Shown piece after piece: positions 25,041 to 33,608 of a DNA stretch of 64,000 nt. Location: positions 8,040,221 through 8,104,220 of the forward strand of contig NZ_KQ976354.1 in assembly GCF_000346485.2 (NCBI RefSeq). The letters are read 5' to 3'. The stretch comes from Scytonema hofmannii PCC 7110 (lineage in GTDB: Bacteria > Cyanobacteriota > Cyanobacteriia > Cyanobacteriales > Nostocaceae). The translations under genes and the position numbers were made by a program. Each line of letters starts with the position of its first letter. Position 1 is the first letter of the stretch. The notes below the pieces were generated by a model that saw only the letters and a program-made list of their open reading frames with translations, was not told the origin of the DNA and made no database searches.

Positions 25041-26282
25041 ATGGATTTGTTAGAGTATCAAGTTAAAGAATGGTTTTCGGAAATCGGCATTCCTGTATTG
25101 CCGTCTCAACGAATTGACCATCCTACAGACCTAAAACGGTTAAAAATTAGCTATCCTGTTGTGTTAAAGTCCCAAGTGCATGTGGGCGGACGAGCAAAAG
25201 CTGGTGGGGTCAGATTTGTAGAAACAACAATTGATGCGATCGCCGCCGCCCAACACATCTTTAATTTGCCAATTTTTGGTGAGTTACCAGAAGTGTTACT
25301 AGCAGAAGCAAAGTATGATGCCGAACAGGAGTTTTATTTAGCCGTTGTTGTGGACACTGCTGTTTGCAGACCCATCCTATTAGGTTGCACGGAGCCTGAT
25401 ATTGATTGGGATTGGGAATCAGCAGGAGAAAAGATGCAACACGTGATTGTCGATGGAGAATTTTCGCCATTTTATGCTCGACGATTAGCACTAAAAATGG
25501 GCTTGCAAGGCTCATTAATACAGTCGGTTAGTGCTGTTGTAGAAAAAATGTACCAATTGTTTGTAGACAAAGACCTAGATTTGATTGAAATTAGTCCCTT
25601 GGGAGTCAGTGCTTCCGGTCAAATTATGGCTCTTAATGGTACTGTAAGCGTCAACGAACGAGCCATTGGGCGTCATCCAGATATTACCGAAATTGCGACT
25701 AAAATTGCTAACCGCCGTACCAAGAGAGAGATAGCAAGAAACTTGGGAGACTGGGATGTTGTAGAAATGCACGGTAAGATAGCAATTCTGGGTAATGGTG
25801 CAGGCTCGGTGATGGCGACTTTAGATTTAGTCGTGAATGCTGGTGGTAAACCAAGTGTTTGTCTCAATCTGCGCCATGCTTCCGTGACCGATCCCTCACC
25901 AACAACTTTGACAGAACGTCTGGAAAAAGCATTAAACAGCTTGGCTGTTGACAAAAGTATTCACGTGATACTGATTAACTTCTTGGGTAGCATTCCTCAA
26001 AGTGGAGAAGTTGTAGAAATCATTGGAAACTTTGTGGAAAATAGCGCCAGCACATTTAAGCCACAATTAGTCAGGTCTAACGGCGGTAAAAACCGTCGAG
26101 ACAATCATTTTCCCCGCTTGGTTGTCCGTCTTGCTGGTTCTGAGTTCAATACAGCTAGAAAATATCTAGCAACTTTAAAAACCCCAGGTGATGCACCTGT
26201 GGTGGTGGTAGAAAATCTAGATGAAGCAGTGGCAGAAGCAGTCCGTTTTGCCAAAGCAACGACTGCACATAGAAGGTTTTGA
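25041..26282 (+). CDS. Succinyl-CoA synthetase beta-like protein (SucC paralogue) with altered active-site loops
   Basis: 413 residues from ATG 25041 (MDLLEYQVKEWFSEIGIPVL). The ATP-grasp N-terminus is conserved, including VVLKSQVHVGGRAKAGGVRF. Other key places differ from E. coli SucC: EINPL is EISPL (Mg ligand Asn lost), the LDGK Asp is LNGT, the phosphohistidine-binding DVGGGATKE is NLRHASVTD, and NIFGGI is NFLGSI. The fold and NGAGxxMATLDLV remain. It overlaps or touches the SucD-like gene, so the two form a complex. Normal succinyl-CoA synthesis is unlikely; CoA/nucleotide sensing or a different ligase activity is possible. Confidence 0.8.
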   Translation: MDLLEYQVKEWFSEIGIPVLPSQRIDHPTDLKRLKISYPVVLKSQVHVGGRAKAGGVRFVETTIDAIAAAQHIFNLPIFGELPEVLLAEAKYDAEQEFYLAVVVDTAVCRPILLGCTEPDIDWDWESAGEKMQHVIVDGEFSPFYARRLALKMGLQGSLIQSVSAVVEKMYQLFVDKDLDLIEISPLGVSASGQIMALNGTVSVNERAIGRHPDITEIATKIANRRTKREIARNLGDWDVVEMHGKIAILGNGAGSVMATLDLVVNAGGKPSVCLNLRHASVTDPSPTTLTERLEKALNSLAVDKSIHVILINFLGSIPQSGEVVEIIGNFVENSASTFKPQLVRSNGGKNRRDNHFPRLVVRLAGSEFNTARKYLATLKTPGDAPVVVVENLDEAVAEAVRFAKATTAHRRF

Positions 26283-26290
26283 AAAAGCTT

Positions 26291-27172
26291 ATGAATTTAA
26301 CACCAGATAGCAAAGTATTAATTCAAGGATTTTGTGAGTACATTACAGTCACTCATGTGACACAAATGAAAGCATACGGCACCAATGTGGTAGCAGGGGT
26401 CAATCCAGGATATGGCGGACAGGAAATATACGGTTTGCCAGTCTATGATTTGGTTGAGGAGGTCGTAGGAGAATATGGCGTCATTGATACAACAATTATT
26501 TGCGTACATCCGTACCAAGTTTTAGATGCAGCATTAGAAGCGATCGCATCTGGTATCCACCAACTCATTATTATCTCTCCTGGCGTACCACCGTTAGATA
26601 TGGTAAAACTCTTGCGTAAAGCAGAGGCAACAGAAACCATAGTGGTAGGTCCCAATAGCCCTGGTATTATCGTACCGGGAAAAATTCTCTTGGGGACTCA
26701 ACCAAGCGAATTTTATATCCCTGGTTCGGTGGGAATTCTCAGTCGCAGTACAACTCTCACTTATGAAGTTGCTAGGGAATTAACTCATGCTGGGTTAGGA
26801 CAGTCAATCAGCGTTAGCATTGGTAGTGATGCGATCGTCGGTTCATCTTTTTTGCAATGGTTGGAAATCTTGGATGAAGATGAAGCAACTAGGGCGATCG
26901 TCTTAGTTGGACAACCTGGTGGAGGTCGTGAAGAAGCAGCAGCCCATTACATTGCTGAAGCCATTGACAAACCAGTGATTGCTTACATTGCAGGAACACA
27001 AGCACCACCTGTCAAGCAATGGCGTCAAACTGGGACTTTAGCAGCTGCGATCGGACGCGATCCTGATTTTGGGACAGCAAAAAGCAAAGTATCTGCTTTT
27101 TCTCACACAAAGGTTCCAGTCGCTGAACGTCCTTCTCAGATCCCAGAATTGGTGAAGAAGGTTTTGGCGTAG
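26291..27172 (+). CDS. Succinyl-CoA synthetase alpha-like protein (SucD paralogue) lacking the catalytic His
   Basis: 293 residues from ATG 26291, 8 bp after sucC-like; a TTG at 26279 overlaps. The CoA-binding fold is plain: YGTNVVAGVNPGYGGQEIYG, VVGPNSPGIIVPG, VGILSRSTTLTYEVARELTH, SISVSIGSDAIVGSSFLQWL. In SucD the phosphohistidine sits in GHAGA; here the position reads RQTGTL. The companion Glu (EIGG) is QPGG, and the CoA loop GFTGSQGTFH is GFCEYITVTH. Without His and Glu the phosphoryl-transfer chemistry cannot occur. Conserved length and fold argue for selection on another role. Confidence 0.8.
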   Translation: MNLTPDSKVLIQGFCEYITVTHVTQMKAYGTNVVAGVNPGYGGQEIYGLPVYDLVEEVVGEYGVIDTTIICVHPYQVLDAALEAIASGIHQLIIISPGVPPLDMVKLLRKAEATETIVVGPNSPGIIVPGKILLGTQPSEFYIPGSVGILSRSTTLTYEVARELTHAGLGQSISVSIGSDAIVGSSFLQWLEILDEDEATRAIVLVGQPGGGREEAAAHYIAEAIDKPVIAYIAGTQAPPVKQWRQTGTLAAAIGRDPDFGTAKSKVSAFSHTKVPVAERPSQIPELVKKVLA

Positions 27173-27193
27173 ATGTTATGAGATTTTGGATAT

Positions 27194-27359
27194 ATGAAAG
27201 TAGCTGATTTACCTGCTTCGATTATCGAAGACTTAACCACAAGTGAATACTGGCGACTTGATATTGACCCCGGTTTTGATGCAAAACACGAATTTTTCAT
27301 GCGATGGAAGTATTTACTGCCAAACCCGCATACTGAAGAGTATGAGGAAGACGAACTAG
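27194..27359 (+). pseudogene. Small unknown gene, 5' part (split by the 2.2-kb element)
   Basis: Starts MKVADLPASIIEDLTTSEYW and runs about 55 codons to EYEEDELE, where the inserted element begins at CTAG. Acidic, no recognised family. Removing the element and one CTAG joins it in frame to the piece at 29528: ...EEDEL-AEFINFNGYEILLP.... The gene therefore was intact before insertion. It lies just downstream of the SucD-like gene on the same strand and may have been in its operon. Confidence 0.6.
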
Positions 27360-27636
27360 AGCGCCGGTCGAGTAGAAGGTGTTGACAAATCACGCATACT
27401 ATGGATAAGCAGGAATGTGGATTCCTCAAGGCTTTATACAACCCTGGCGGTTTGATAGCTTAAAAAAGCAAAGGTCTGGGAAAGGTGCCCTCCGGGTTCT
27501 CAGGAAAGCGTTCTGGGGAAACCGAAAAGGGCAACTGATTCACAGCAATCAATATCAACACATATTTACATTTACTATTTCCCTAAAATTGCTCGATTCT
27601 CGTAAATTGTCAACTCAAAACTTTATCTAAAACTCC
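27356..27636. repeat. 281-bp inverted repeat, left arm
   Basis: Pairs with 29251-29531 at roughly 85 percent identity by eye, starting CTAGAGCGCCGGTCGAGTAG and ending TTTATCTAAAACTCC. Both arms hold a 71-codon open frame starting MWIPQ, but the peptides diverge more than the DNA, so they are not treated as genes. Confidence 0.8.
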
Positions 27637-29527
27637 AAAAATTACATAGATAAATACTATCAAAAATACACCATGAAAGCGAAGGGCGCGTTATTAAATC
27701 CGCGCCGACAAAGACGGTGACCGTGGAAAGGAATGAATACTTCTTTTTTTTAAGATAAGTGTTTTGCAGTCTTCACGAAAAATTTTCATACCTAATAGTT
27801 TGTTATCTGTATGGCAACAACAAATAAGGGTAGGATACTACCAAAAGTTATTAAACGTTTTCTAACGGTGCTATTTAGACATAGTATGTGTTAATAAAAT
27901 TAGAGATTTTAAACAACGTTAGTTTCAGACATACGAGCAAGAACGTGGAGATTGTGGACAACAGCCATACGTCGAAGATCAAAAAGATTTTTGCGTAAAC
28001 CAATGTAGCGAGCGTTATCTCCTTGCCATTGACCAATATGAGCTAGAGCGTGCTCAACACTAACACGTTCGCGAAGTTTTGCACGCCCGCTCTCAGTAGT
28101 TTGACGTTCACGCAGTTCTACAAGTAGAGACTCCGAAGCATGGATAGAAATACTACGACCTTGCTTACTCTCTGTACATTGAGAGCGTAGAGGACATATT
28201 TGACATTCCTGTTTTGGGAAGTGAACAACAGTTCCTTCATTAAATGGCAAACTAACGCCATTCGGACAGTAAATTAAGTAATTTTCCCAATCAAGAACAA
28301 AAGCTGTTTTATTTTACCTCGCATCTTCAATACTTTTATTTACCTCGGTAGTTGTTTGAGCTGATAACTCTGTTTTTTGTTTGACCCAAGACTCAACTGA
28401 ATTCAATGTTTGTAATATTGTAGATAACGCTAAGGAGCGAGCTTCTGGGTCATCCCAATCTAAATCCAAAGCTGCTTTAAGGCTGGTTTCTGTTATTATA
28501 TCCGCACCAGCACTTACTGCAACAGTCATTAAATCTTGCTGATAATCTTGAGCTATTACTTGTAATGCTTTCTTAAGTGCGTGACCTAACAAATTGTATG
28601 TGTCTTCAACTCTTGCCGCTCCCCATAGTGGGCTGGAATAAGCGTGCAACTTTCAACGACTTAGGATTATAACCTTCATATAAATGTGCCATTTCGATTG
28701 TTTTTTCGATTAACCTTCTATCAAAGGACTTTGATATTAAAAGCGCACGGAATTTTACTAGTGTTCCTTTGCCAAAAGGTGGTTGCTCACAATCTAGACA
28801 ATAAGACAGCTAGCTGCCATCGTCTATCCATTTCAATTGCTTCGATGGCTTCATCATCTGAAACTCCTGTATATGCTTGTAGAATTATGAAGAGTGCTAA
28901 TTGTGCTGGTGGTATTGGCGATAAACCAACGCTACTATCCTTGAAAACTGTTGCCAGTTCCATTTGAAATTCATCATCAAATAATTCATGACGAATTTGC
29001 CTTAAAAATACAAATAATTTGGCTTTACGTACACGTTTTGCCACTTTTTCTTCTTCGGCTGATAGTTCTATTGGTGGGTTCCAAACTTCCGGACGCATAG
29101 TATTTGCACTCCCAATACTATTTTTATTTATCTTTACCATCGCCAAAAAATGTACATCTTGTCAATACCCCTTACTCAACCTCTGAAGAAATGCCTGCAC
29201 CCTCCGAAGACTGTGATATATTTTTCCTGATATTTATAAATATATTATTTGGAGTTTTAGATAAAATATGGAGTTAATAATTTATGATAGTCGAGCAATT
29301 TTAGATAGACAGTAAATATAAGTATGTATTGATATTGATGGCGGTGAATTAGTTGCCCTTGTCGGTTTCCCCAGAGCGCTTTCCTGAGAACCAAGAGGGT
29401 GCCTTTCCCAAACCCTTGCTTTTTTAAGCTATCAAACCGACAAGGTTGTATAAAGCTTTGAGGAATCCACATCCCTGCTTATACATGGTATGCGTAATTT
29501 GTCAACACCTTCTACTCGACCGGCGCT
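27360..29527. mobile_element. IS1182-derived element with long inverted repeats, inserted at CTAG
   Basis: About 2.17 kb bounded by AGCGCCGGTCGAGTAGAAGG and its complement, with CTAG at both edges (27356-27359, 29528-29531). The core contains a decayed IS1182-family transposase on the minus strand. The long terminal arms (about 280 bp) are far larger than ordinary IS1182 ends and may be two end fragments or a structured repeat captured by the element. The insertion splits a small host gene exactly in frame. Confidence 0.65.
27909..29146 (-). pseudogene. IS1182-family transposase, multiple frameshifts and internal deletion
   Basis: Pieces in order on the minus strand: N-terminal DUF772-like part (RPEVWNPPIELSAEEEKVAK, LSPIPPAQLALFIILQAYTG, SDDEAIEAIEMDRRWQLA); after a shift CLDCEQPPFGKGTLVKFRAL; after another shift SSPLWGAARVEDTYNLLGHA and a helical middle; then PNGVSLPFNEG and the C-terminal FPKQECQICPLRSQCTES, ERVSVEHALAHIGQWQGD. 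These are the standard IS1182 transposase blocks. The middle DDE catalytic region is largely missing, so it is dead; mobilisation would need another copy. Confidence 0.85.
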
Positions 29528-29531
29528 CTAG
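29251..29531. repeat. 281-bp inverted repeat, right arm
   Basis: Inverted partner of 27356-27636, from GGAGTTTTAGATAAA to CCGGCGCTCTAG. The two arms could fold the element into a very long hairpin. Confidence 0.8.
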
Positions 29532-29676
29532 CAGAATTTATCAACTTTAATGGTTATGAAATACTTTTACCCATTGAGCGATCGCATCATCCCCATCTCA
29601 ATTTGTTGCGGTTAAATGTGAGTGAAGATGAGACATCGTTAACTTTATTTCTTTTTGATACCTATCACTCGAGAGG
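29528..29676 (+). pseudogene. Small unknown gene, 3' part (continuation of 27194)
   Basis: Begins at the right-hand CTAG and reads AEFINFNGYEILLPIERSHH then LNLLRLNVSEDETSLTLFLF and DTYHS. In frame with the 27194 piece once the element is removed. Near 29670-29700 the frame gives way to helicase sequence in another frame, so the true 3' end of this gene is also uncertain. Confidence 0.5.
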
Positions 29677-31016
29677 ATGCTTGGCAGCAGTTACCAGAAA
29701 CGAACCCGTTTTTAAAACGTCTATTTCAAGGTGTTTCTAAGCGATCGCTACAAGTAACACCTTACAATTTTCTTCAAGAAAGAAATCATAGAAATGGTTT
29801 AAAGCGACAACAAATATTTCGGTTATTTGCTCCATCAGCAACTTGTAAAACGGTGGCAGAACGACCATCCAAAGAAGAAGAGATTTCTGTTTTAATTGGT
29901 TCTGAAACTCTATCAGTAGGTCAAAATCTTCAAGATGCTGATTATTTAATAAATATAGATTTACCGTGGAACCCAATGATTTTAGAACAGAGAATTGGTC
30001 GAATCGACCGACCCAAGCAGCATAAATGTAAAAATATATATATTTACTATGCTAATAGTGAAAGCCAGTTATTGCGACAAGCCAGCCGCTTAAACAACCT
30101 CAATAAAAAACTGGTAGGAGATCTTGTTGGTTCTGATGGAGAAATTCCTAGTATTTCTAGTGTCGATACACTAGGAGCTTCTATTTATGGAGACACCTTG
30201 TTTGATGATGAAGTTCTCCCAGGATACATTGATTTTCTTAACAGCTTAGTTAAAGCAAGACGTATGGAGCAACGTAACCTTCAAGAAGAAACTTTTCAAA
30301 AACAGGAAACAAATCGCGATCTTTACACTCAAAACGAAATCTTACATAGTGAAGAACTCAGCAAACTAATTGAGCAATTGGGGGAAGATTACCAAGCTAA
30401 ACCGATTGCTTTAGGACGGCGTACAGGAGAAAAAGATGAGCCAACTGGATTAGTAGCGATGACTGTAGAATACTTTGGACCAAACGGCGAACCAATTCCT
30501 CAACAGCAACAAACTGTTTACTGGAATGACCAAACTTTTGAAAGGGACGGATACGGAGTAGCCATAGCCACTGCCTTTAAAACCCCAGAAGCAGGGGATG
30601 TGTTTTCTACTAAATATCTTCTGTCTGAACTGCAAAAACTCTACAACCAACTAGTCACGCTCAAACAACAACGTTCTACAGAACTAGCACAACCGGAGAC
30701 ACTGGAAAATATTAATATTACCTCAGAACGCATTACTCGAATCCAGCGCCGAGTCAGTATGCTCGATAGTTTTCCCTCTGGGCTGGATAGGGCAACGGTC
30801 AGAAATTATTTTAAAAAATTAAATGCTTGGAAAGAGACTAAGGGTGTACAAAAGCTCCTGCGCGAATACACAGATGGAGACAAAGTAAAACTGAATGATG
30901 CAACTTTTGTTATCAGCCTAGTACAAGATACTGATACTTTAAACTTAATTGCGGATGAAGGAATCAAGCCTACTAGCCTGAAATTTTCCTTGGCTGCACT
31001 CCTGCTCAGAGCCTAG
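29655..31016 (+). pseudogene. SNF2/RapA-type helicase, C-terminal part
   Basis: Only the second RecA-like lobe and tail are present. Clear from about 29800: RLFAPSATCK, VLIGSETLSVGQNLQDADYL (motif V) and NIDLPWNPMILEQRIGRIDR (motif VI with the arginine fingers). About 340 further residues are helical, with SGLDRATVRNYFKKLNAWKE. The first lobe with Walker A and DEAH boxes is missing, and the only start is a TTG. Such long SNF2-like helicases occur in phage-defence loci, and the PtuAB operon lies next to it, convergently oriented. Probably a broken defence or repair gene. Confidence 0.7.
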
Positions 31017-31118
31017 TTTCCGCTATAGAACTCTGGTTGGGAAAAACCGTGTTTACGGTATATCTTCATCATTAGTGCGGTCAAATACTATTTGGATAAG
31101 TCATATATTTTTATGTTT

Positions 31119-31772
31119 TTATAGACGAATATTATAAAAACTTGATAATTTCTTCTTTAAATGATAAATAACTATTTGACAATAAGGTTTATACTTACCG
31201 TCCTGTTGTTTATTGTTCCATTCGTTAATTTTTTGAGTTAACATTGCTACTGTCCAATTTCCTTGGGGACGTTCTTTAGTCAATTGTTGAATTACAATCT
31301 CTAAAACTTCTTTTCGATTATTAGCCAAAGTTTGCATATTAAGATTTAAAACTTTCTCTAACTCATCATTTATAGTTACCTCATCAGAATAAATTTGTCC
31401 GTTACCACGATATCTAATTAAATCTTCGCAATTTCTATTATTATCAGTAGGATTTATAGTAATCTCTGTATTGCCCTTCCTTGTGTCACAATGCTGCAAG
31501 TGCTTTGGCGAACCTTGACCACCTTGACAAGCACCAAGTAAATTATTGTAATCTAATTGTAATTCCGGATAATCATCTTGTGATTTCCAATGTTCAATTT
31601 TCATTCTAGAATCACTAATGCGTTGCATACAATAGCAGCAAATATGCCCTTGTTCTGTTAGTAGCGATACTCGTAGTTCATCTTTTTTAGGAAAATTATC
31701 ATAATCGGAAAAATTTTTTACCCTATGTTCAAGTAATGATTGAGGTTCCTTATCTTTGACAATCCGCTTCAT
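31119..31772 (-). CDS. ptuB: PtuB-like HNH endonuclease (Septu system)
   Basis: 217 residues of the TIGR02646/PtuB type. GHICCYCMQRISDSRMKIEH supplies the CxxC pair and the HNH catalytic His; it is followed by YNNLLGACQGGQG, HCDTRKGN and INPTDNNRNCEDLIRYRGNG. In Septu, PtuB is the DNA-cleaving nuclease held in check by the PtuA ATPase until phage infection. It starts 8 bp after the ptuA stop, in the same operon. The family also occurs as the effector of Ec78-type retrons, but no reverse transcriptase is nearby. Confidence 0.8.
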   Translation of the reverse strand: MKRIVKDKEPQSLLEHRVKNFSDYDNFPKKDELRVSLLTEQGHICCYCMQRISDSRMKIEHWKSQDDYPELQLDYNNLLGACQGGQGSPKHLQHCDTRKGNTEITINPTDNNRNCEDLIRYRGNGQIYSDEVTINDELEKVLNLNMQTLANNRKEVLEIVIQQLTKERPQGNWTVAMLTQKINEWNNKQQDGKYKPYCQIVIYHLKKKLSSFYNIRL

Positions 31773-31780
31773 ACTATTTA

Positions 31781-33088
31781 TTATTCTAAAAAACCAATAA
31801 GTGTATTAGCTCTGACGACTTCTGAATCATCTTCACCAAGCAAATCAGATAATTTGTGTAAAGCCGACTTAGCATCTTCTAAACGACCGTCATCTATTAA
31901 TTGAAAACAGGAATCTATCTGCTGCTGTACTTCATCTGGTCTTTCTTTTACATTCATTAATTCATATAAAATAGAGTTACTATCTTTGCCGTAAGTATGA
32001 GGTGTATTCTCTATTAGCTGAGAATTTTCTAAAATAAATACATTTTCTCTTCTAACTCCACTCAAGACTTGTGGCGAGTGAGTAGTCACAATAAATTGAC
32101 AGTTGGGAAAGGTTTGTGTCAAACTCCGAATTACAGTCCTTTGCCATTGAGGATGTAAATGTAGGTCTATTTCATCAATTAAAACTATTCCTTCACCTGA
32201 CAATGCATCATTAGAACTTGGGTTAGCGATCGCCAATCGCCTTGCTAAGTCCGTGACTAACATCAATAACATCTTTTCACCGTCCGAGAGTTGCTCTAAC
32301 CTTAAATCTTGACTATTTTTTGTAATAGTCAATGAAGGTTGACTGGAAATCTGGTCGAAATTGGCATTCCTCTCTGTTATTGACCTCACGACTCGCAAGT
32401 CAGAAAAATGACTGTTAGAAAATCTCTCTAAAAAATTTATAATAGCTCTTCTTACAATCTCTAATTTTGGGTTTCTGTAATCGGAATTTCCCCTTAATCT
32501 AATTTCATTTTCATAATCTTCTTCTTCTTTAAACCAATCAAAAAAATCTTGGAAGTTATTAACTCCAGTAGAAAAAGCTTTTTCATAAGCATAGAATTGA
32601 TAATGGACTTCTTTTTTAGCTTTCTTACTGCCCTTGCTATTCAAGGTATAGGGATTTTTCAAAACCATTCTATGAGTTTGATAATAAACCATGACTGGCA
32701 AATTTAAATTAGGTTGTTTTTTGAAATTTTCTTGTAAGCGTTTAATGTAATTGTTAATTTCATCATAGTTACTGGGATTTTGTCTATATACACGTTCTTG
32801 AACCATTCTCCAAGATAAGCTTTCTCTCTCTCCTGTCAAAATTGTTATAGTATTAGCCGTAAAATCTGAATGAATGTTTATATCATTTTCTGTCAACCGC
32901 ACTTCTACTTTTTTACTGTTGCGGAGTCTAGCTACAAATTGAGCTAACATTATCGCCATGCAATCTAAAACCGATGATTTTCCTGCACCATTAATACCAA
33001 TTAACACAATTAAGTTGGTTTGAGGGAAATTTAAGATAACTTCCCGTAATCCTCTAAAATTTTGAATATGCAGCTTTTTAAGACGCAT
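31781..33088 (-). CDS. ptuA: PtuA-like SMC/ABC-type ATPase (Septu system)
   Basis: 435 residues. LKKLHIQNFRGLREVILNFP opens an OLD/RecF-type ATPase; Walker A is LIGINGAGKSSVLDCMA (about 30-45), the ABC signature LEQLSDGEKMLLMLVTDLAR, Walker B GEGIVLIDEIDLHLHPQWQ, and the switch His TTHSPQVLSG. The middle 120 residues form the usual insertion. PtuA assembles with PtuB into a complex that senses phage-induced nucleotide changes. First gene of a two-gene minus-strand operon with its own 110-bp upstream region. All ATPase motifs look intact. Confidence 0.8.
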   Translation of the reverse strand: MRLKKLHIQNFRGLREVILNFPQTNLIVLIGINGAGKSSVLDCMAIMLAQFVARLRNSKKVEVRLTENDINIHSDFTANTITILTGERESLSWRMVQERVYRQNPSNYDEINNYIKRLQENFKKQPNLNLPVMVYYQTHRMVLKNPYTLNSKGSKKAKKEVHYQFYAYEKAFSTGVNNFQDFFDWFKEEEDYENEIRLRGNSDYRNPKLEIVRRAIINFLERFSNSHFSDLRVVRSITERNANFDQISSQPSLTITKNSQDLRLEQLSDGEKMLLMLVTDLARRLAIANPSSNDALSGEGIVLIDEIDLHLHPQWQRTVIRSLTQTFPNCQFIVTTHSPQVLSGVRRENVFILENSQLIENTPHTYGKDSNSILYELMNVKERPDEVQQQIDSCFQLIDDGRLEDAKSALHKLSDLLGEDDSEVVRANTLIGFLE

Positions 33089-33198
33089 GATTTAATTTTG
33101 CGTGCATTCAATATTTATTTGCAGAGTACATAATAACGTATTACATCGGCATATTTATATTTATGTAGTTATTGTGTTAATATATTGACTATCAAAAA

Positions 33199-33381
33199 TT
33201 AACAACCTCGCTCTAGTACTAATATATATTCAAGTTGATTTTGAGGGGTGTAGATAGTTAACAATCCATCAGCGATCGCATTATCCACCTGGAAAGGTTC
33301 TACAGTCGCAGTTGTTTGGATTTGAGGTAGTTCTTCCAGTTTTTCTAAAGATTTTTGTAACCAGGGGTGCTTGGGTTGCAT
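33199..33381 (-). CDS. Hypothetical protein
   Basis: 60 residues starting MQPKHPWLQKSLEKLEELPQ and ending YTPQNQLEYILVLERGC. Polar N-terminal helix, then short strands. Not recognised; no partner gene is evident. It lies between two copies of the near-identical motif TACATAATAACGT(A/G)TTA (33127 and 33463), which may bound a small mobile or regulatory unit. A normal ATG supports a gene. Confidence 0.4.
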   Translation of the reverse strand: MQPKHPWLQKSLEKLEELPQIQTTATVEPFQVDNAIADGLLTIYTPQNQLEYILVLERGC

Positions 33382-33498
33382 GAGAGAAGCGGTTTAGATA
33401 ATTCTTGATAGTAAAGATACAGTAACTATTTCTATGATATAGGATTCCTAATTTATTGACTAACTACATAATAACGTGTTATATTATAGTGTCAATTT

Positions 33499-33602
33499 AT
33501 ATAAAACTCCTATTTGATTTTTGAACAATTAGTGAGACTCAGAAACCCGGTATCTTCCAGATACCGGGTTTCTTTATTTCACGATTCAAGTAGAATTGCT
33601 AT
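33499..33602. repeat. MITE family A, copy 3, with a 15-bp hairpin core
   Basis: Left end CTCCTATTTGATTTTTGAAC, right end GATTCAAGTAGAATTGCTATA. The core 33541-33573 is AGAAACCCGGTATCT-TCC-AGATACCGGGTTTCT, a perfect 15-bp stem followed by TTATTT. It may also terminate the minus-strand transcript of the permease gene's neighbour on the other side. Confidence 0.7.
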
Positions 33603-33608
33603 ATGGAG

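Noticed and set aside
27415-29472. Two similar 71-codon frames (both starting MWIPQ) in the inverted arms
   Set aside because: The peptides differ more than the DNA and show no protein-family features; they look like chance frames in duplicated non-coding sequence.
31100-33100. Retron of the Ec78 type
   Set aside because: PtuA/PtuB are present, but no reverse transcriptase frame with a YxDD motif is found nearby.
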